From: Theobroma cacao
Lineage: Eukaryota > Streptophyta > Magnoliopsida > Malvales > Malvaceae
Direction of reading: 5' to 3'
Length of the DNA stretch: 64,000 nt
Assembly: GCF_000208745.1 (NCBI RefSeq)
Contig: NC_030854.1
Coordinates: 6,693,413 to 6,757,412 of the forward strand
In this document: positions 12,129 through 23,455 of the stretch, piece by piece
How positions within the stretch are numbered: the first letter of the stretch is position 1
How the letters are laid out: every line of letters begins with the position of its first letter
Position numbers and translations under genes: made by a program
The notes under the pieces: generated by a model
What the model saw: only the letters and a program-made list of their open reading frames with translations
What the model was told of the DNA's origin: nothing
Database searches by the model: none

Positions 12129-13203
12129 TGTTGGTCCCTATAATATGTGCTAAATTGAGGGTGAATAGCACAATTTGGCTCTTAACAATATTGAAAACTA
12201 ATTTTCAGAACTTAAGAAAATAAAAACAAAGTATAAAATGCACAGCAATTTAGAGTGGTTCGGTCCAAGACCTACATCCACTACTTTAATTGTCCAACCA
12301 AGGATTTTCTCACAAATTCACTAAGAACCGGTGAAATTCACAAGCTTTCACCAAGCTTTACAATGGCTTTTACCAGGCTCAGCCATAACCTTTTACACTA
12401 GTTTTTCATGGGCTCAACTAAAACCCAAAGTGATTTTCCAAGGCTCAACCACAACCTTCAACAATCAAGATATCTCAAGTTTGAGCAACCCCTTAGAGTG
12501 ACTCCCTCACTCTAAGAATACAAGAGAAGTAGTAAAAGAAGGTACCTATGATCACTGGTTGATCTGAGTGGTACAAGATTGAGTGCTAAATACAAATGCA
12601 AAGAGTAAGCGTTTAAGTGCAGACAAGTGCAGTGAAGCTTTTCTGGTTTTTCAACTTTCTATAGCTTAAATCTCTTTCAAGGCTTCTAAAAAACTTGTTT
12701 CTAATTGTTGGAAGACCCTTTTATACTTAAAGATGCAACTCTGATGGCAGTTTGGCAGTTTATATCCGTTGAAAACAGTTGAGGCTGAGTTCTAGCTGCT
12801 AATCTGTCTTATAGTGCTCTAGTTCAAATTACAGACAGAGAGCTCTTAGTCGACTAACTTGGTTGACTAAGTTGGTTCTGTTTCTGGTTTGCAGATTCTG
12901 ACAAAGAGCACTTAGTCGACTGACTTGGTTGACTAAATTGGTTCTGTTTGTCAAACTCTTCAGCATGCTATTTCTCCAATTTGAAATTTGGTCAACCAAT
13001 GTTTTTCCTTGTTTCACCAACAAGCTTCCTCCTTGTTATTCAGTTACATCTTGTTGATTTTATCCCTCTTTTTCTTTCAAAACTACTCTTTGAAGAGTTA
13101 ATAAATTAATTTTATATATTAATTTCCTGCGTACTCAAATGAAGGTATTAGATAGAAATAAATGAGAATGTTTTATTATCATCAAAAACTAATGGAGCCA
13201 ATA
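12129..13203 (-). repeat. Sirevirus-like 5' LTR
   Basis: This 1,075 bp copy starts TGTTGG and ends CCAATA, where the expected end is CCAACA (one substitution). It aligns along its whole length with 3,063-4,135, with scattered differences visible by eye, so the insertion is not recent. In the minus orientation it would hold the promoter. Confidence 0.9.
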
Positions 13204-13760
13204 CATCAATGTTGGTCAACTGATCTTTAATAATATCCTCTATACTAACTACTCACCTCGAGATGGATTGTGATTTCTTTTGCTGATAACTTCATTGTGT
13301 CAACAAGTTGGAGTTCAATGGGACAGTAGTGAGAAATTATTGTATCCAAAAATTCCTCTCAATGTAAGAATCATTAACAAAATTTTATGCCCATGAATAC
13401 TCAACTGCTAAGGGAAGTTCATCTTCTACACCACTACCACCTCGACCTAAACAACCTTGGAATTTGACTCCACCTTAGAGGATGGAATGCTTGGAGTTGT
13501 AACGCACTCAACAGCATTCTTATCAGGTAGAGATGCAATCATGCACTAGAACAAATGTTCCGAGCTTGTGCACTCCATATGGGGATGGACATGAAAAACT
13601 TTGCCACCTCACTCACTGCTACTCAAACTAGTGACAATGATGAAAATGAAGAGGAAGAGTCGAGTCTCTCCACATTCCCAGGGGAGTATTCTTTTACCTT
13701 TTTTCTCTATATTTATAACATTGAGGACAATGTTAACTTTAAGTTGAGGAGACTTTTAAA

Positions 13761-15058
13761 TTTTTAAGCTTTGGTTTAATCTTTTTGCATTTATGTTTTT
13801 AGATTTTTAGTTCATTTAGTTGTTTATCATTTAATTTTCTACATATTTTGAAAAATTGAGCTAGAGTTCGTTGTACCAATTTCTTTGATTTATTTATTCA
13901 ATGATGATACTTAGTTAGATTGATATCTAGGCTCTTGGTAAATGTGAATATTGTTTGAGTTTAAGTGAAATTCTTATGTCAAGCATCATTATTAGGATGA
14001 GATTTCTCATTAATTGAACACTAAATCTTTTGCTTAAAATTGTTGTGCACATCTAGAGAAGGTTTATGTGGATGTGAATTTCTAAATTATGTATTGAATT
14101 TTAGAAGGCAATACCTAGTTAAGGAAATGAATTAGGCCATCTTTGGACCTTTTGAGCCTTTCAAGCTAACCTTAACATAATTTTATCTCTAGTATAGCCC
14201 CTTGAGCCTAATGTTTCCTTTTCTATGTTCAACACAAATATTTAGCCTAACTTATAAATAAATTTCCAATTTTGCATCCTTCACTCCTAAGTATATTGAT
14301 CATTTTAGGAAATTATTTGAGCTTTATGATGAATAAAGGTAGAGAGGGTGGACTTGATAATAAAAAATAAAAAAAGTTTAATTGTGCTTAGTATTCATCC
14401 CACTACCCATAATAGAAAGAAACAAATTTAGGAGTGTAAAATTGTGATGAAAAAAAAGAAAAAAATACTAATAAGTGTTTGAACAAAAGAAAAGTTGAAG
14501 ATTGAAAGAAATGGTGTTACTTGGAATGTGAATAAAGCTCTTTATAGGTCTTAGAATGATCACGTGCTTAAGGTGAGTTGAGCCTTATAAATATCCTTTA
14601 TCCTACCTTGACCCTAGCCACACATTACAAGCTTAATAAAGTGCTAAGGATCCTTAATTAAGTGTTAGTCTACAATAATGGGGAGAGAGAGAGAGAGAGA
14701 GAGATGAAAAGCAAACCTATGGAATTCTAGTGCTAATTCGAATTTGCATGAGCATAAATTAATCTGGATTACATGATATTCTTTGTAAAAAATTACACAC
14801 ACAGAGAAATCAATTCAAAGACGAGCTTGCATTTGAATTCAAACATGAATTTGAATGATATTTATGTTTTACCTAGAGTTGAAATTTTAAGATAACATTT
14901 GAGGAAATTATGGGAGATCATTGGCTTAGTGCACCTCATATCTAGCTAGCTAGTTGTTTCCTTTATTTAAATTGCTTTCATCATTTACATGTTTTGTTTT
15001 GTTTAAATTTTCTTTTACATTTTTCTCAAGAACTAGAAAAATCTTAAGGTTTGAGGTG
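13761..15058 (+). other. Athila-like 3' non-coding region and polypurine tract
   Basis: No ORF is seen. It begins just after a 'cattgaggacaatgtt' phrase (about 13,720) that often precedes the 3' end of such elements. It holds a (GA)n microsatellite at about 14,681-14,703. Its last 14 bases (AAGGTTTGAGGTG before TGATAACTC) are in the place of the polypurine tract, slightly degraded. Confidence 0.5.
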
Positions 15059-15842
15059 TGATAACTCTATTTTATAGAGTTATTTTGTTATATTTTGAGT
15101 ATTAAATTGGCTAAGTTCTTGTGATTTAGTTTAAGAATTAGATATTTTTAGCTATTTTTCTTAATTTAGTTTAATCATGTTTAGTTATTTTAATTTAAGT
15201 TATTTTAGTTTAATTTTATGTTAAATTGCCATAACTTTAATTATTACTAATTTGGTCTATTACTTTTAAAGGTTCTCAAATGAAGAGACCTCAATTGGTG
15301 ATGAACTGTGCAAGAATTACAAGTGCTTTTCTTGTACATGCTGCACTATTTTGAGCATAACACTCATTTCAGAAGTCCAATTGATGTGATTCTTGAGTCA
15401 TTAAAAGTTTAAAAGATAGAGCTACAACTTTCATATTTATCACTTTACCTAGCTCAGATCAGATCAAGGAGAAATTTACATTGCAATAGGATAGACTGCA
15501 GCAGAAACTGCACAAGGCAACAAAAAGGAGCTAGCACTGCAACCTTGAAGAGGCTAGGGCCACGACGTCGTGATGTAAAAGGCATCATAGTACAACTAGA
15601 GATGCCAGTGCCATGGCCATGATGGAGGTGCGTCACGGCGCCATGAAGAACTACAAACACCTATGAGTAGGGCATCAGGATCCCTAAGGACCGTGGCCCC
15701 AACTCTAGTCTGATAACTCAGACATGAATTTTTTGAATTTTATTCTAACTAGGGTTTTAAGGGCTATTTAAAAAGGAATTTCAAGAGAAATTAAAGAGGA
15801 CAATCAGAAAAGGTTTTCTAGAGAAAAACGTAGCCGTCAAAT

Positions 15843-17667
15843 TGTTTGGATTTGACCTCATGCTCAAACATGAAATTAATCATGAAATTGAAAACATAAT
15901 GCAACAAAAAAAAACATGCATTTAATCAAAGAAACAGCTGAATCTCACAATATTAATGTTTGTGTTTTTCATGTAATTTTCAAATTAATTATAAAAATTA
16001 TAAGTTTAAGTCCAACAGGGCTCGTAATGAAGCAAGAAACCTGAAAAAGAGAATAAGTCAATATGAAATCCTGTAGCCAAAATCTTTACTTCTTCACCTT
16101 TAAAAATTTTCAGCCACCCAAGTATTTGGCCTCAACAATAATCCACACAATGATCGAATAAGACCTTCTCAAAAGTAAGATTTTTTTTGTGCTAGCAAGT
16201 TTTGTTTCTAAAACAAAATAGATCAAAAATTCTTGTCGAATTTGCACCCGAGCATTTGGCTCATTGGTTGGTGCGTGAACCCCCTACCTAAAGAGCAGGG
16301 TTCGAATACCCTTTCCCCCAATTATAAAAAAAAAAAAAGTTCTTGTCGAATCTTATTTCTATCAAACAAAAAAATTTATTTTTTCTTTACTTATTTTCAT
16401 GAAATGGCTAAAAAATGGCTAAAGATTTTTTTTATCATCATAATTTTAGTTGGCTAACATAACATAATTATATAGCCAAACTAAGTTGTAACCCTAGATA
16501 CAACATTTGTATTTGTATTTGTATTCAATTAAGTCATTGTGAACTTAATTAATTTTTCCATTTTATTTTGGTCTATTTCAGTTAAGTCCAACTTAATTGA
16601 TTGTTCTTATTTAATCTCAATCATGTCACCTAATGTGTGTAATCCATTAGGCTTCTAACATGTTGGCAATAATATAAATCATAATCAAATATCGATTTAA
16701 TAATTAATTTATATTTATAAATTATGAGCAGCATATAGCAATACATCATGAACACCCAAATGTTAGAGAGTCAATTAAAAAATTTGACAAAGCCCTTCAG
16801 TGATAAGTCTCTCAGTGCTATACGGTCCTTTCGTCAAATATCCCGGATATGTCATAAAACATGGCTCAATGTCTATATATGACATTCCATATTAGTTCTC
16901 ATAATTCATGACTAACCTTCTGAATTTAGGAAACTGACTTTCCTTAAATTCATTATGCTTTGGTCAAAGACTTCATACAAGTTAATCTAAAATTAAGAAC
17001 AAGTGAGATACATCCCTTCATATCACTTAGGGTGATGAATCCTCTCTTGACCACTCATCCACTTTTGTATGCTTCATGGTATACTTAAAAATACCCTATT
17101 TAGGCATCTGGTCACCTCTAGACTTGTAAAAGTAAAATCAAAGTATGTAATTCCTCATACAAGATGACCTGGTGTCTCAAGTCCAATGACTAGTTGCATG
17201 ACTATCACATGAGAACATATTCCATAAATACTTGAATGAAATACCAAATGGAGTTCTCACAGGCGGGTCATGTTCAGTGAACTTGTTCTCTAACAAACAC
17301 CCACATGTCATCCTTAAGTATCTCATATACTTCAATCTATGCGATCGATTATTTATTTCCCAAGTAACGAGGCTTAACATGTACTAGTCTGAGCATTGTT
17401 AATGCTTTGTCTTAACAATACAATGACCAGGAACTATTTTAAAAACACGGCTTTATTGCATATAGATCTCATAGTTGTAGCAACTTTATAATTCTCTTAC
17501 AACGCCTTTATGTTCCACGGGCTTCATCCAATTAGTACTTAATAACTCTTTATTATTGCACTAACATGAAAGAAAACCTCTATCATATAATGTTTTCTGA
17601 TTAAGTATGCATTAAATGACAATATATCCCTTGATCAATCTAATTGACTCTAGGGCAAATACCAACA
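15843..17667 (-). mobile_element. Copia-type solo LTR (1.8 kb) inside the Athila LTR
   Basis: Read on the minus strand it starts TGTTGGTATTTGCCC and ends CCAAACA. The flanks are CAAAT (15,838-15,842) and CAAAC (17,668-17,672), which would be a 5 bp target duplication with one change. No coding domain is present. Angela/BARE-type Copia LTRs are of similar length and start, but the family is not proved. The left boundary is the weaker one. Confidence 0.55.
16242..16339 (+). mobile_element. tRNA-derived SINE, 98 bp, with 12 bp target duplication
   Basis: An A box (TGGCTCATTGG, about 16,257-16,267) and a B box (GGTTCGAATACC, about 16,300-16,311) of an RNA polymerase III promoter lie in tRNA spacing, followed by a poly(A) tail of about 13. 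The unit is flanked by a perfect 12 bp direct repeat, TTCTTGTCGAAT (16,230-16,241 and 16,340-16,351). Head, tail and duplication together fit a SINE moved by LINE machinery. It has almost no body between the tRNA-like head and tail. It is not a tRNA gene: no cloverleaf acceptor stem closes. Confidence 0.8.
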
Positions 17668-18501
17668 CAAACAAGCAAGAAAGTAATGAAAATCAAGGAA
17701 GATTAAAGACTCAAGACCTAACAAATCTTAGTTTCTCTCAACTTTTGTTCATCTTTCACTTTCTTTAACTTGTATTGATGGTTAAGTTTCTTTAGATGAT
17801 GTTTTTAGTAGTAGTTATGAACTAAATTTATTTATCTAGGATTTTAATTGAACTCAACTTTTAGTTTGAATTCTTTATCTCTTTTTTGCTTATGATCAAT
17901 GGAATATGAGTTGTTTATTCCAATTTTGTGTTTAATGCTTCTAATTGCTTGATCACTAATTAGTAGATCTAGAAACCTAAATACAACTTGATGAAGGGAG
18001 TTTAAAGTAGGCTATGAATGAAATATCACTTAGTTGATTAAGTGATTTGATTTGCATATAGGATAGACATATACCAATATGTCATGTGTAGCCAAGGTTG
18101 GAGCATGAACTTAATTAATCTATCTTCAGTTGCATTTACATTGACATAAAATACATTAATCAACAGAGACTTATAAATGCATTGGGACTCTAGGCTAGCA
18201 ACTCAATCCATTGAAGCAAGTTAAGAGAGAGAAAGATGATTCAAATGAAATGTGAGGGATTTTGTAATCTTAGGCATTTTATTAATTGAATTTTTCTAGA
18301 AAAGTTTTGCCAATCAATTCTTAGATTTAGTTTTGTTATCCTTTAGTTTTAGTTTTGTTTTTAGTTAATCACTTTAATACAATTGTTTAAATAAGATAAG
18401 GTTGTGTTGATTTTAGTACTTAGCAAAAGTTGGTACAATTCTCTGTGGGATTCGATATTATATTTTACCATTATATTACTTGTTAACAATACGTGCACTT
18501 G

Positions 18502-19080
18502 TGTCATGAGCCAGCCTTGTATAGGGCCATGACAAGGTAGAATTTCCTAATAGTTTAAGTCTTTTGTGCTTCTAAGGGAAATGTTTACCTTTTCAAACAT
18601 TGTAATGGCATTTGATGACATTTGTAAAAATTTTTATTAAGTCTTTAGAGGAAAAACACTTTAGGAAAGAGATGTCCCTATTTGAAGCATTGTAATGGCT
18701 ATTGGTGAAATACTTGTAAAACCTTGTAAACTCTTTATAGGGGGTGAGCAGTTGGCAGATTGTTGGGCTGCCTCTCTAGTAAAGGTATATTTGTAGTGAA
18801 TCATTCAGAGCTGCCCCTATGACCTGAAGATGACTTGTCTTGGTCCCTTTGTACTCATTTTTATATTAATAAAACATTTTCCTATATTTGGCCTTAATGG
18901 TTGCATATATGGCATTCGATATGCCCTATGACTTTGATGTGCATTGCCTTAGTACAATTTGTTGTTATCGTTGAGGTTTGATCAGATATAAATGAGTTAT
19001 TGGTTGGCTAGCATGGAAGCATTCACTCAAGTGCCGCACGGACTATCACATACATAAGTGAAGAAGCGTAGTTCATGACA
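18502..19080 (+). repeat. Gypsy 5' LTR
   Basis: A 579 bp LTR starting TGTCATGAG and ending GTTCATGACA. It matches 25,867-26,316 for its first three quarters and 30,084-30,217 for the rest. A (T/A)-rich promoter-like part is near 18,860-18,890. Confidence 0.88.
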
Positions 19081-19082
19081 GT

Positions 19083-19094
19083 TGGTATCAAAGC
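19083..19094 (+). promoter_or_regulatory. Gypsy primer binding site
   Basis: TGGTATCAAAGC lies two bases after the LTR end. It differs by one base from the initiator Met tRNA primer site. Confidence 0.8.
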
Positions 19095-19126
19095 ACGGGC
19101 GAGACGTGTTGAGCTACAGAGTAAAC

Positions 19127-20150
19127 ATGGTAAGCACGTGGAGCTTCCTAGAAGACCATTAAAGGATTGATGATCCAAAGGTCGTGGTGGCCGCAATAAT
19201 AGCTCAGATGGTCTTGCACAAGTGAATAGATGAAATTGAGATAGTCCAGTGGGAATTGTTCGAGATGATTAATACCTTGAGTGATGAGACTAAGGATGCA
19301 TTAAGCACTTTCCAACGTGAGATTGAAGAATTGAAAGCTCAAGTAAATCTTTTGGTTATTACTGCAGGTAATGTTAGTGCAAATTCATGAGATCAAGGTA
19401 AAAAGGCCAAAGTGCCGAAACCCAAGTAGTATGAAAAGGCTAGAGATGCTAAAGAGTTAAAGAACTTCTTTTTTTATATGGAGTAGTATTTTCAAGCTTT
19501 GCGCACAAAGTCGAAAGAAGACAAAGTGGCAATGGCTTCAATGTATCTTGCTGGGGACTCAAAGTTTTGGTGGCGCTCCAAATTCATTGATGGTGAGTGC
19601 CAAATCAACACTTGGGTGGACCTCAAGCAAGAACTGAAGAACCAATTTTTCCTTGAGAATGTTGAGTATATGGCGTGACAGAAGCTGTGAGAGTTGTCAC
19701 AAACAAGATCAATGTAAGATTTCATGAGGAACTTCTCTACTCTAATACTAGATATCAAGAATATGATTGAAAAAGATAGATTGTTCTATTTCCACAAGGG
19801 TCTGAAACTATGGGCAAAGACGGAGTTACAATGACAAAAGGTACAGGATGTGACTTTAGCAATGGCGATGGTCGAACGCCTTATTGATTATAGTGAAAAC
19901 TCCAACAAAATAAAAAACCCTCCATCCAAGACTAGCAGCTCTAGCTCATATAGTGGGGCAAAATTGTTTAGAGTTAGCAGACCCTTGAGCGGGGGAAACA
20001 ATAGAAGACCACTTACTAGAAACTCACCCTAACCTAGAACAAACAAGCTGTGGAACTTCAAGCCACGACCTTTGATATCTTTTTTTTATGCAAAGAACCA
20101 CATCAAGTAGCTGATTATCCTCACCAAATAGCTCTTAGTGCGATATGAAC
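19127..20150 (+). pseudogene. Gypsy gag remnant
   Basis: Starts at ATG 19,127. The retrotransposon Gag core is visible as SMYLAGDSKFWWRSK (about 19,541), then NTWVDLKQELKNQF and LDIKNMIEKDRLFYF, with stops after YME, YMA and elsewhere. A degraded zinc knuckle (FLCKEPHQVADYP; one Cys remains) is near 20,085-20,130. The protein would form the capsid shell and bind RNA. Confidence 0.8.
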
Positions 20151-22619
20151 CATCATTTTCCCTGATACGAGTTGTCTAATGTCCTTCGAGGAACAAACAT
20201 GTGTGGTACTAGGTACAATTTTACCCAAGAGTGAGAAGAAGATTATATCAGCTATCTAGTTCAAGAAAGGAGACCCTTCCTATGTGGCCATGCCTATCTA
20301 CAAATGTGGAGCTAATATAAATCCAGTACCCGAGGGAGTAAAGCTAATTTTGGAGGAATTTTAAGATATAATGTTAGAACAACTACCTAAGGTTCTACCA
20401 CCTCACTGAGCTATCGATCATGAGATAAAATTACTCTCAAAAGTTAAGTCGCCTTCAAAAGGGCCATACAGAATGGCTCCCCCAAAGTTAGCAAAACTAA
20501 AGAAGCAATTAAAAGAGCTTATTCAAGCTGGATTCATCCGACCATTTAAGACATCGTATGGGGCCTCGATACTCTTTCAAAAAAAGCAAGATGGGACTTT
20601 ACAATTGTGCGTGAATTATCGGGAGCTGAACAAAGTCACAGTCAAGAATAAATATCCAATTCCCCTTATAGCAGACTTGTTTGACCAATTGAGTCATGTA
20701 AAGTACTTCTTCAAATTAGATTTGAGATCGGTCTACCATCAAGTAAGAGTTGTCGAAAGGGATAAACCAAAAACCACATACGTGATGCGGTATGGTGCAT
20801 TCAAATTTCTTGTTATTCCTTTTAGACTAACCAATGCTCCTATCGCCTTTTGCTCGTTGATAAATCAAGTTTTTCATGATTATCTAGATAAGTTCGTGAT
20901 AATCCACTTGGACGATATCTTGGTATATAGTTCAACCTTGGAGGAGCATCAAAGGCACTTACGAAAGGTCTTCCAAAGGTTACGTGATAACCAATTGTAT
21001 GTGAAAAGAGAGACATATGCATTCGTGCAAACCCAAATTCAGTTCCTTAGCTACATAATTGAACAAGGGCACATCCGGATGGATATGCAAAAGGTAAAGG
21101 TTATCAAAGAATGGGCCACCCCTAAGAATGCAACTGAGCTTTGTTTGTTCTTAAGGCTAGCAAATTATTATCGAAGATTCAAGGAAAGATATTCAAAAAA
21201 GAGGGTAGTATGCACAGATTTACTAAAAAAGGGACAGAATGGAGCTGGACACTACAATGCCAAGGATCTTTCGAAGGCCTAAGAGACGCGATGATGATAG
21301 ACCCTGTTTTAGCACTCCTCGATATTGAAAACCCTTCAAGGTATAGACGGATGCATCAAATTTTGCCCTTGGAAAAGTGTTGTTACAAAAAGGACACTTA
21401 GTTGCATTTGAAGTCGTAAGTTGAATGAAGCTAAGAAAAGATACACGGCATAGGAGAAAGAATTACTGATAATGATTCATTGTTTACGGGCTGAGTGACA
21501 CTATTTACTAAGATCACAATTCATAGTTAAGATCGATAACACCGTCGTAAGTCATTTTTTCACCCAACCAAAACTTACAGCCAAGTAAGTGAGATGGTAG
21601 AAGTTCCTGACCGAGTTTTATTTTTTTTCAAGCACAAGGTCAGGAAAGTGAACCGTGTGGTAGACATTCTCAGTAAAAAGGCAAAATTCGCAGCTGTCAT
21701 GGCGATCATGCCAATGACAACAAGCAAAGTGATCGCAGATATTCGTAATCTGATTTAAGAAAACTTGCATCGAGATCCCCAAGCCATCACCATTATGAAG
21801 TTAGTGGAGAGTGGAAAGTCGAAATACTTTTGGGTGGAGAATAAACTCATACTAATGAAAAGACCACATAAATTTGTTCCAAGAACGAGAGAATTAAGGC
21901 AGAAGTTGATGTGGGAATGTCACGATACCTCTTGGGTAGGACATCTGAGCTGGTAATGGACTATTGCGCTACTAAAACAAGATTACTATTTGTCACAACC
22001 GAAATTTTGGGCCATGACCGGCTCATGGGCCCAATGGACGTAGTCCACTAAGCCCAAGCAAGCCTATTAATATAACCTTTTCACCATTCCATTAAAAGTT
22101 GCTAAGTCACATTTTATAACTTTGAAACAAAATAATGCTAAACATCGCCATCTCATAGTGGCATACCAATCAAAGAGTACATATTTTATCTAAACATAAT
22201 TTAATAATTTACATCGGTTTGTCTATACACAACAAAAGAGTACTCGACTTCCAGCGGAGAGACTCGAACGAATGTACAGCTACTGAATGCTAAGACACCT
22301 ACCAAGGGTCGAATATACGAAGACACTTCGACTTAGTTACCAACTGCCTCGTGATCTGAAAGCATGAAGTTGAAAACGGTGAGTATAAACCCAATGAGTG
22401 AAAAAGAAGGGAACAAGCATACCATAAGGAATGTTTAACGAAATCATGATGCATTCATTTTTCAAAACAATGCAATTTGTTTTAGTTCTTATTAAAACCC
22501 CTCATGTAAACCCCACATGAGTAAATCATTTTATGAAAAAGGTCCATGCTCAACAAAAGATTTGGAGAGTGAAAACTTTAATAGCATTCATGCAAATCAG
22601 GTCAAATAAACGATAGGTC

Positions 22620-23070
22620 CTCGTTGTAGCGGAAAGGCATTTTACGTTGTAGCGAGAATGAATTTTTGCTACAGCGACACTTGATTTAAATTATCAACTA
22701 ACCGAGGGTTTCTTAACTGGCCGATGGTTTCTCACCAAACCTCCTCATTTTAAACTTAATTCATTTATTCCTTAATGTTGGAAGTCCATGCTCAACTATG
22801 GTACCAAAGAAATGGAAAATAGGGTAGCAACCGAACCAAATGAGCAACAAAACAGAAAGTTTTTCGCTGCAGCGAGAATGAATCTCACGGCAGCGAAATT
22901 TTGGTCACAAAACATAAAGTTTCTCGCTGCAACGAGAATGAATCTCGCTGTAGCGAGAAACTACAGTAACATTCTCGTTGCAGCGAGATTTTCGACCAGC
23001 CTTACCCCTCCAACCCTAGAGTTTCTCGCTGCAGCGAGATTGAATCTCGTTGCAGCGAGAAACAAGGCAC
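22620..23070. repeat. Array of TCTCGCTGCAGCGAGA-type palindromes
   Basis: At least eight near-copies of the palindrome core CTCGCTGCAGCGAG or its variants (CGTTGTAGCG, CTCGTTGCAGCGAG) occur, mostly in pairs joined by 'aatgaat' spacers, clustered at 22,620-22,680 and 22,860-23,065. They lie inside the solo LTR. Each can fold back on itself. Confidence 0.8.
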
Positions 23071-23269
23071 CAGCAAAAATTCCCCATTTTTCCTCAAGCA
23101 AAGGCCACTCTGTTCACATGACCAACACAACATGAAACTCATATAATTTTCCAAAATTTAACATATCAAATTTCACATGCATTTCAACCATTTATATATT
23201 CATGAACTTTCTATAACACACATATCTATACATGTATATATATATATATATTCATCATCAAGCACACTC

Positions 23270-23455
23270 TCCGATCGTCATCAGCTCATGTGCACTCCCC
23301 ACTAGCACATGGTTGGGTCATCATCGGCTTATGTGCACTCCCACTCGCACATAGTCGGGTCATCATCAGCTTATGTACACTCCTACTCACACATAGTTAG
23401 GTCATCATCGGCTTATGTACACTCCTACTCGCACATAGCCGAGTCCACTTCAACA
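23270..23455. repeat. 42 bp minisatellite, about four units
   Basis: The unit is about GTCATCATCGGCTTATGTGC followed by ACTCCCACTCGCACATAGTC and GG. Units differ by a few bases. Because 42 is a multiple of three, it gives an apparent repeat peptide (GSSSAYVHS...) in one frame, but this is not a supported gene. Confidence 0.85.

Larger units (their letters stand above)
3058..13208 (-). mobile_element. Sirevirus-like Copia retrotransposon, full length with TSD
   Basis: A 10.1 kb element bounded by two LTRs (3,063-4,135 and 12,129-13,203) and by the 5 bp duplication CATCA (3,058-3,062 and 13,204-13,208). Read on the minus strand it has LTR, primer site, gag, protease, integrase, reverse transcriptase/RNase H, an extra ORF, polypurine tract, LTR. 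The Copia order (integrase before reverse transcriptase), a long coiled coil in gag and an extra ORF after RNase H all fit the Sirevirus (SIRE/Maximus) lineage. All ORFs carry stops or frameshifts, so the element is not autonomous now. It inserted into the extra ORF of the Athila-like element. Confidence 0.88.
2462..13760 (+). pseudogene. Extra ORF of Athila-like element, split by Copia insertion
   Basis: Coding similarity runs from about 2,462 to 3,062 and resumes at 13,204-13,760. The first half contains an RQWDKFYAQP segment followed by a VKEFYANAYEHV segment, then a stretch about Q-TI-QFYNTPE. This order resembles the 'putative plant transposon protein' domain found downstream of pol in Athila-type elements and in many plant 'hypothetical proteins'. 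Frame continues across the CATCA duplication: a FGKSIMLVN segment is followed by a region ending in a Leu/Ile-rich run. At least four in-frame stops occur. No membrane segment is seen, so calling it an envelope gene is not supported. Function unknown. Confidence 0.55.

Noticed and set aside
16257..16311. Possible tRNA gene
   Set aside because: The A and B boxes are present, but no acceptor stem closes, and poly(A) plus a 12 bp target duplication indicate a SINE.
22788..23135. 115-codon gene in the solo LTR
   Set aside because: It reads through the palindrome array; no domain and no similarity to retroelement proteins.
23270..23455. CRISPR-like repeat array
   Set aside because: The 42 bp units are contiguous with no unique spacers, so this is a minisatellite in a plant genome.
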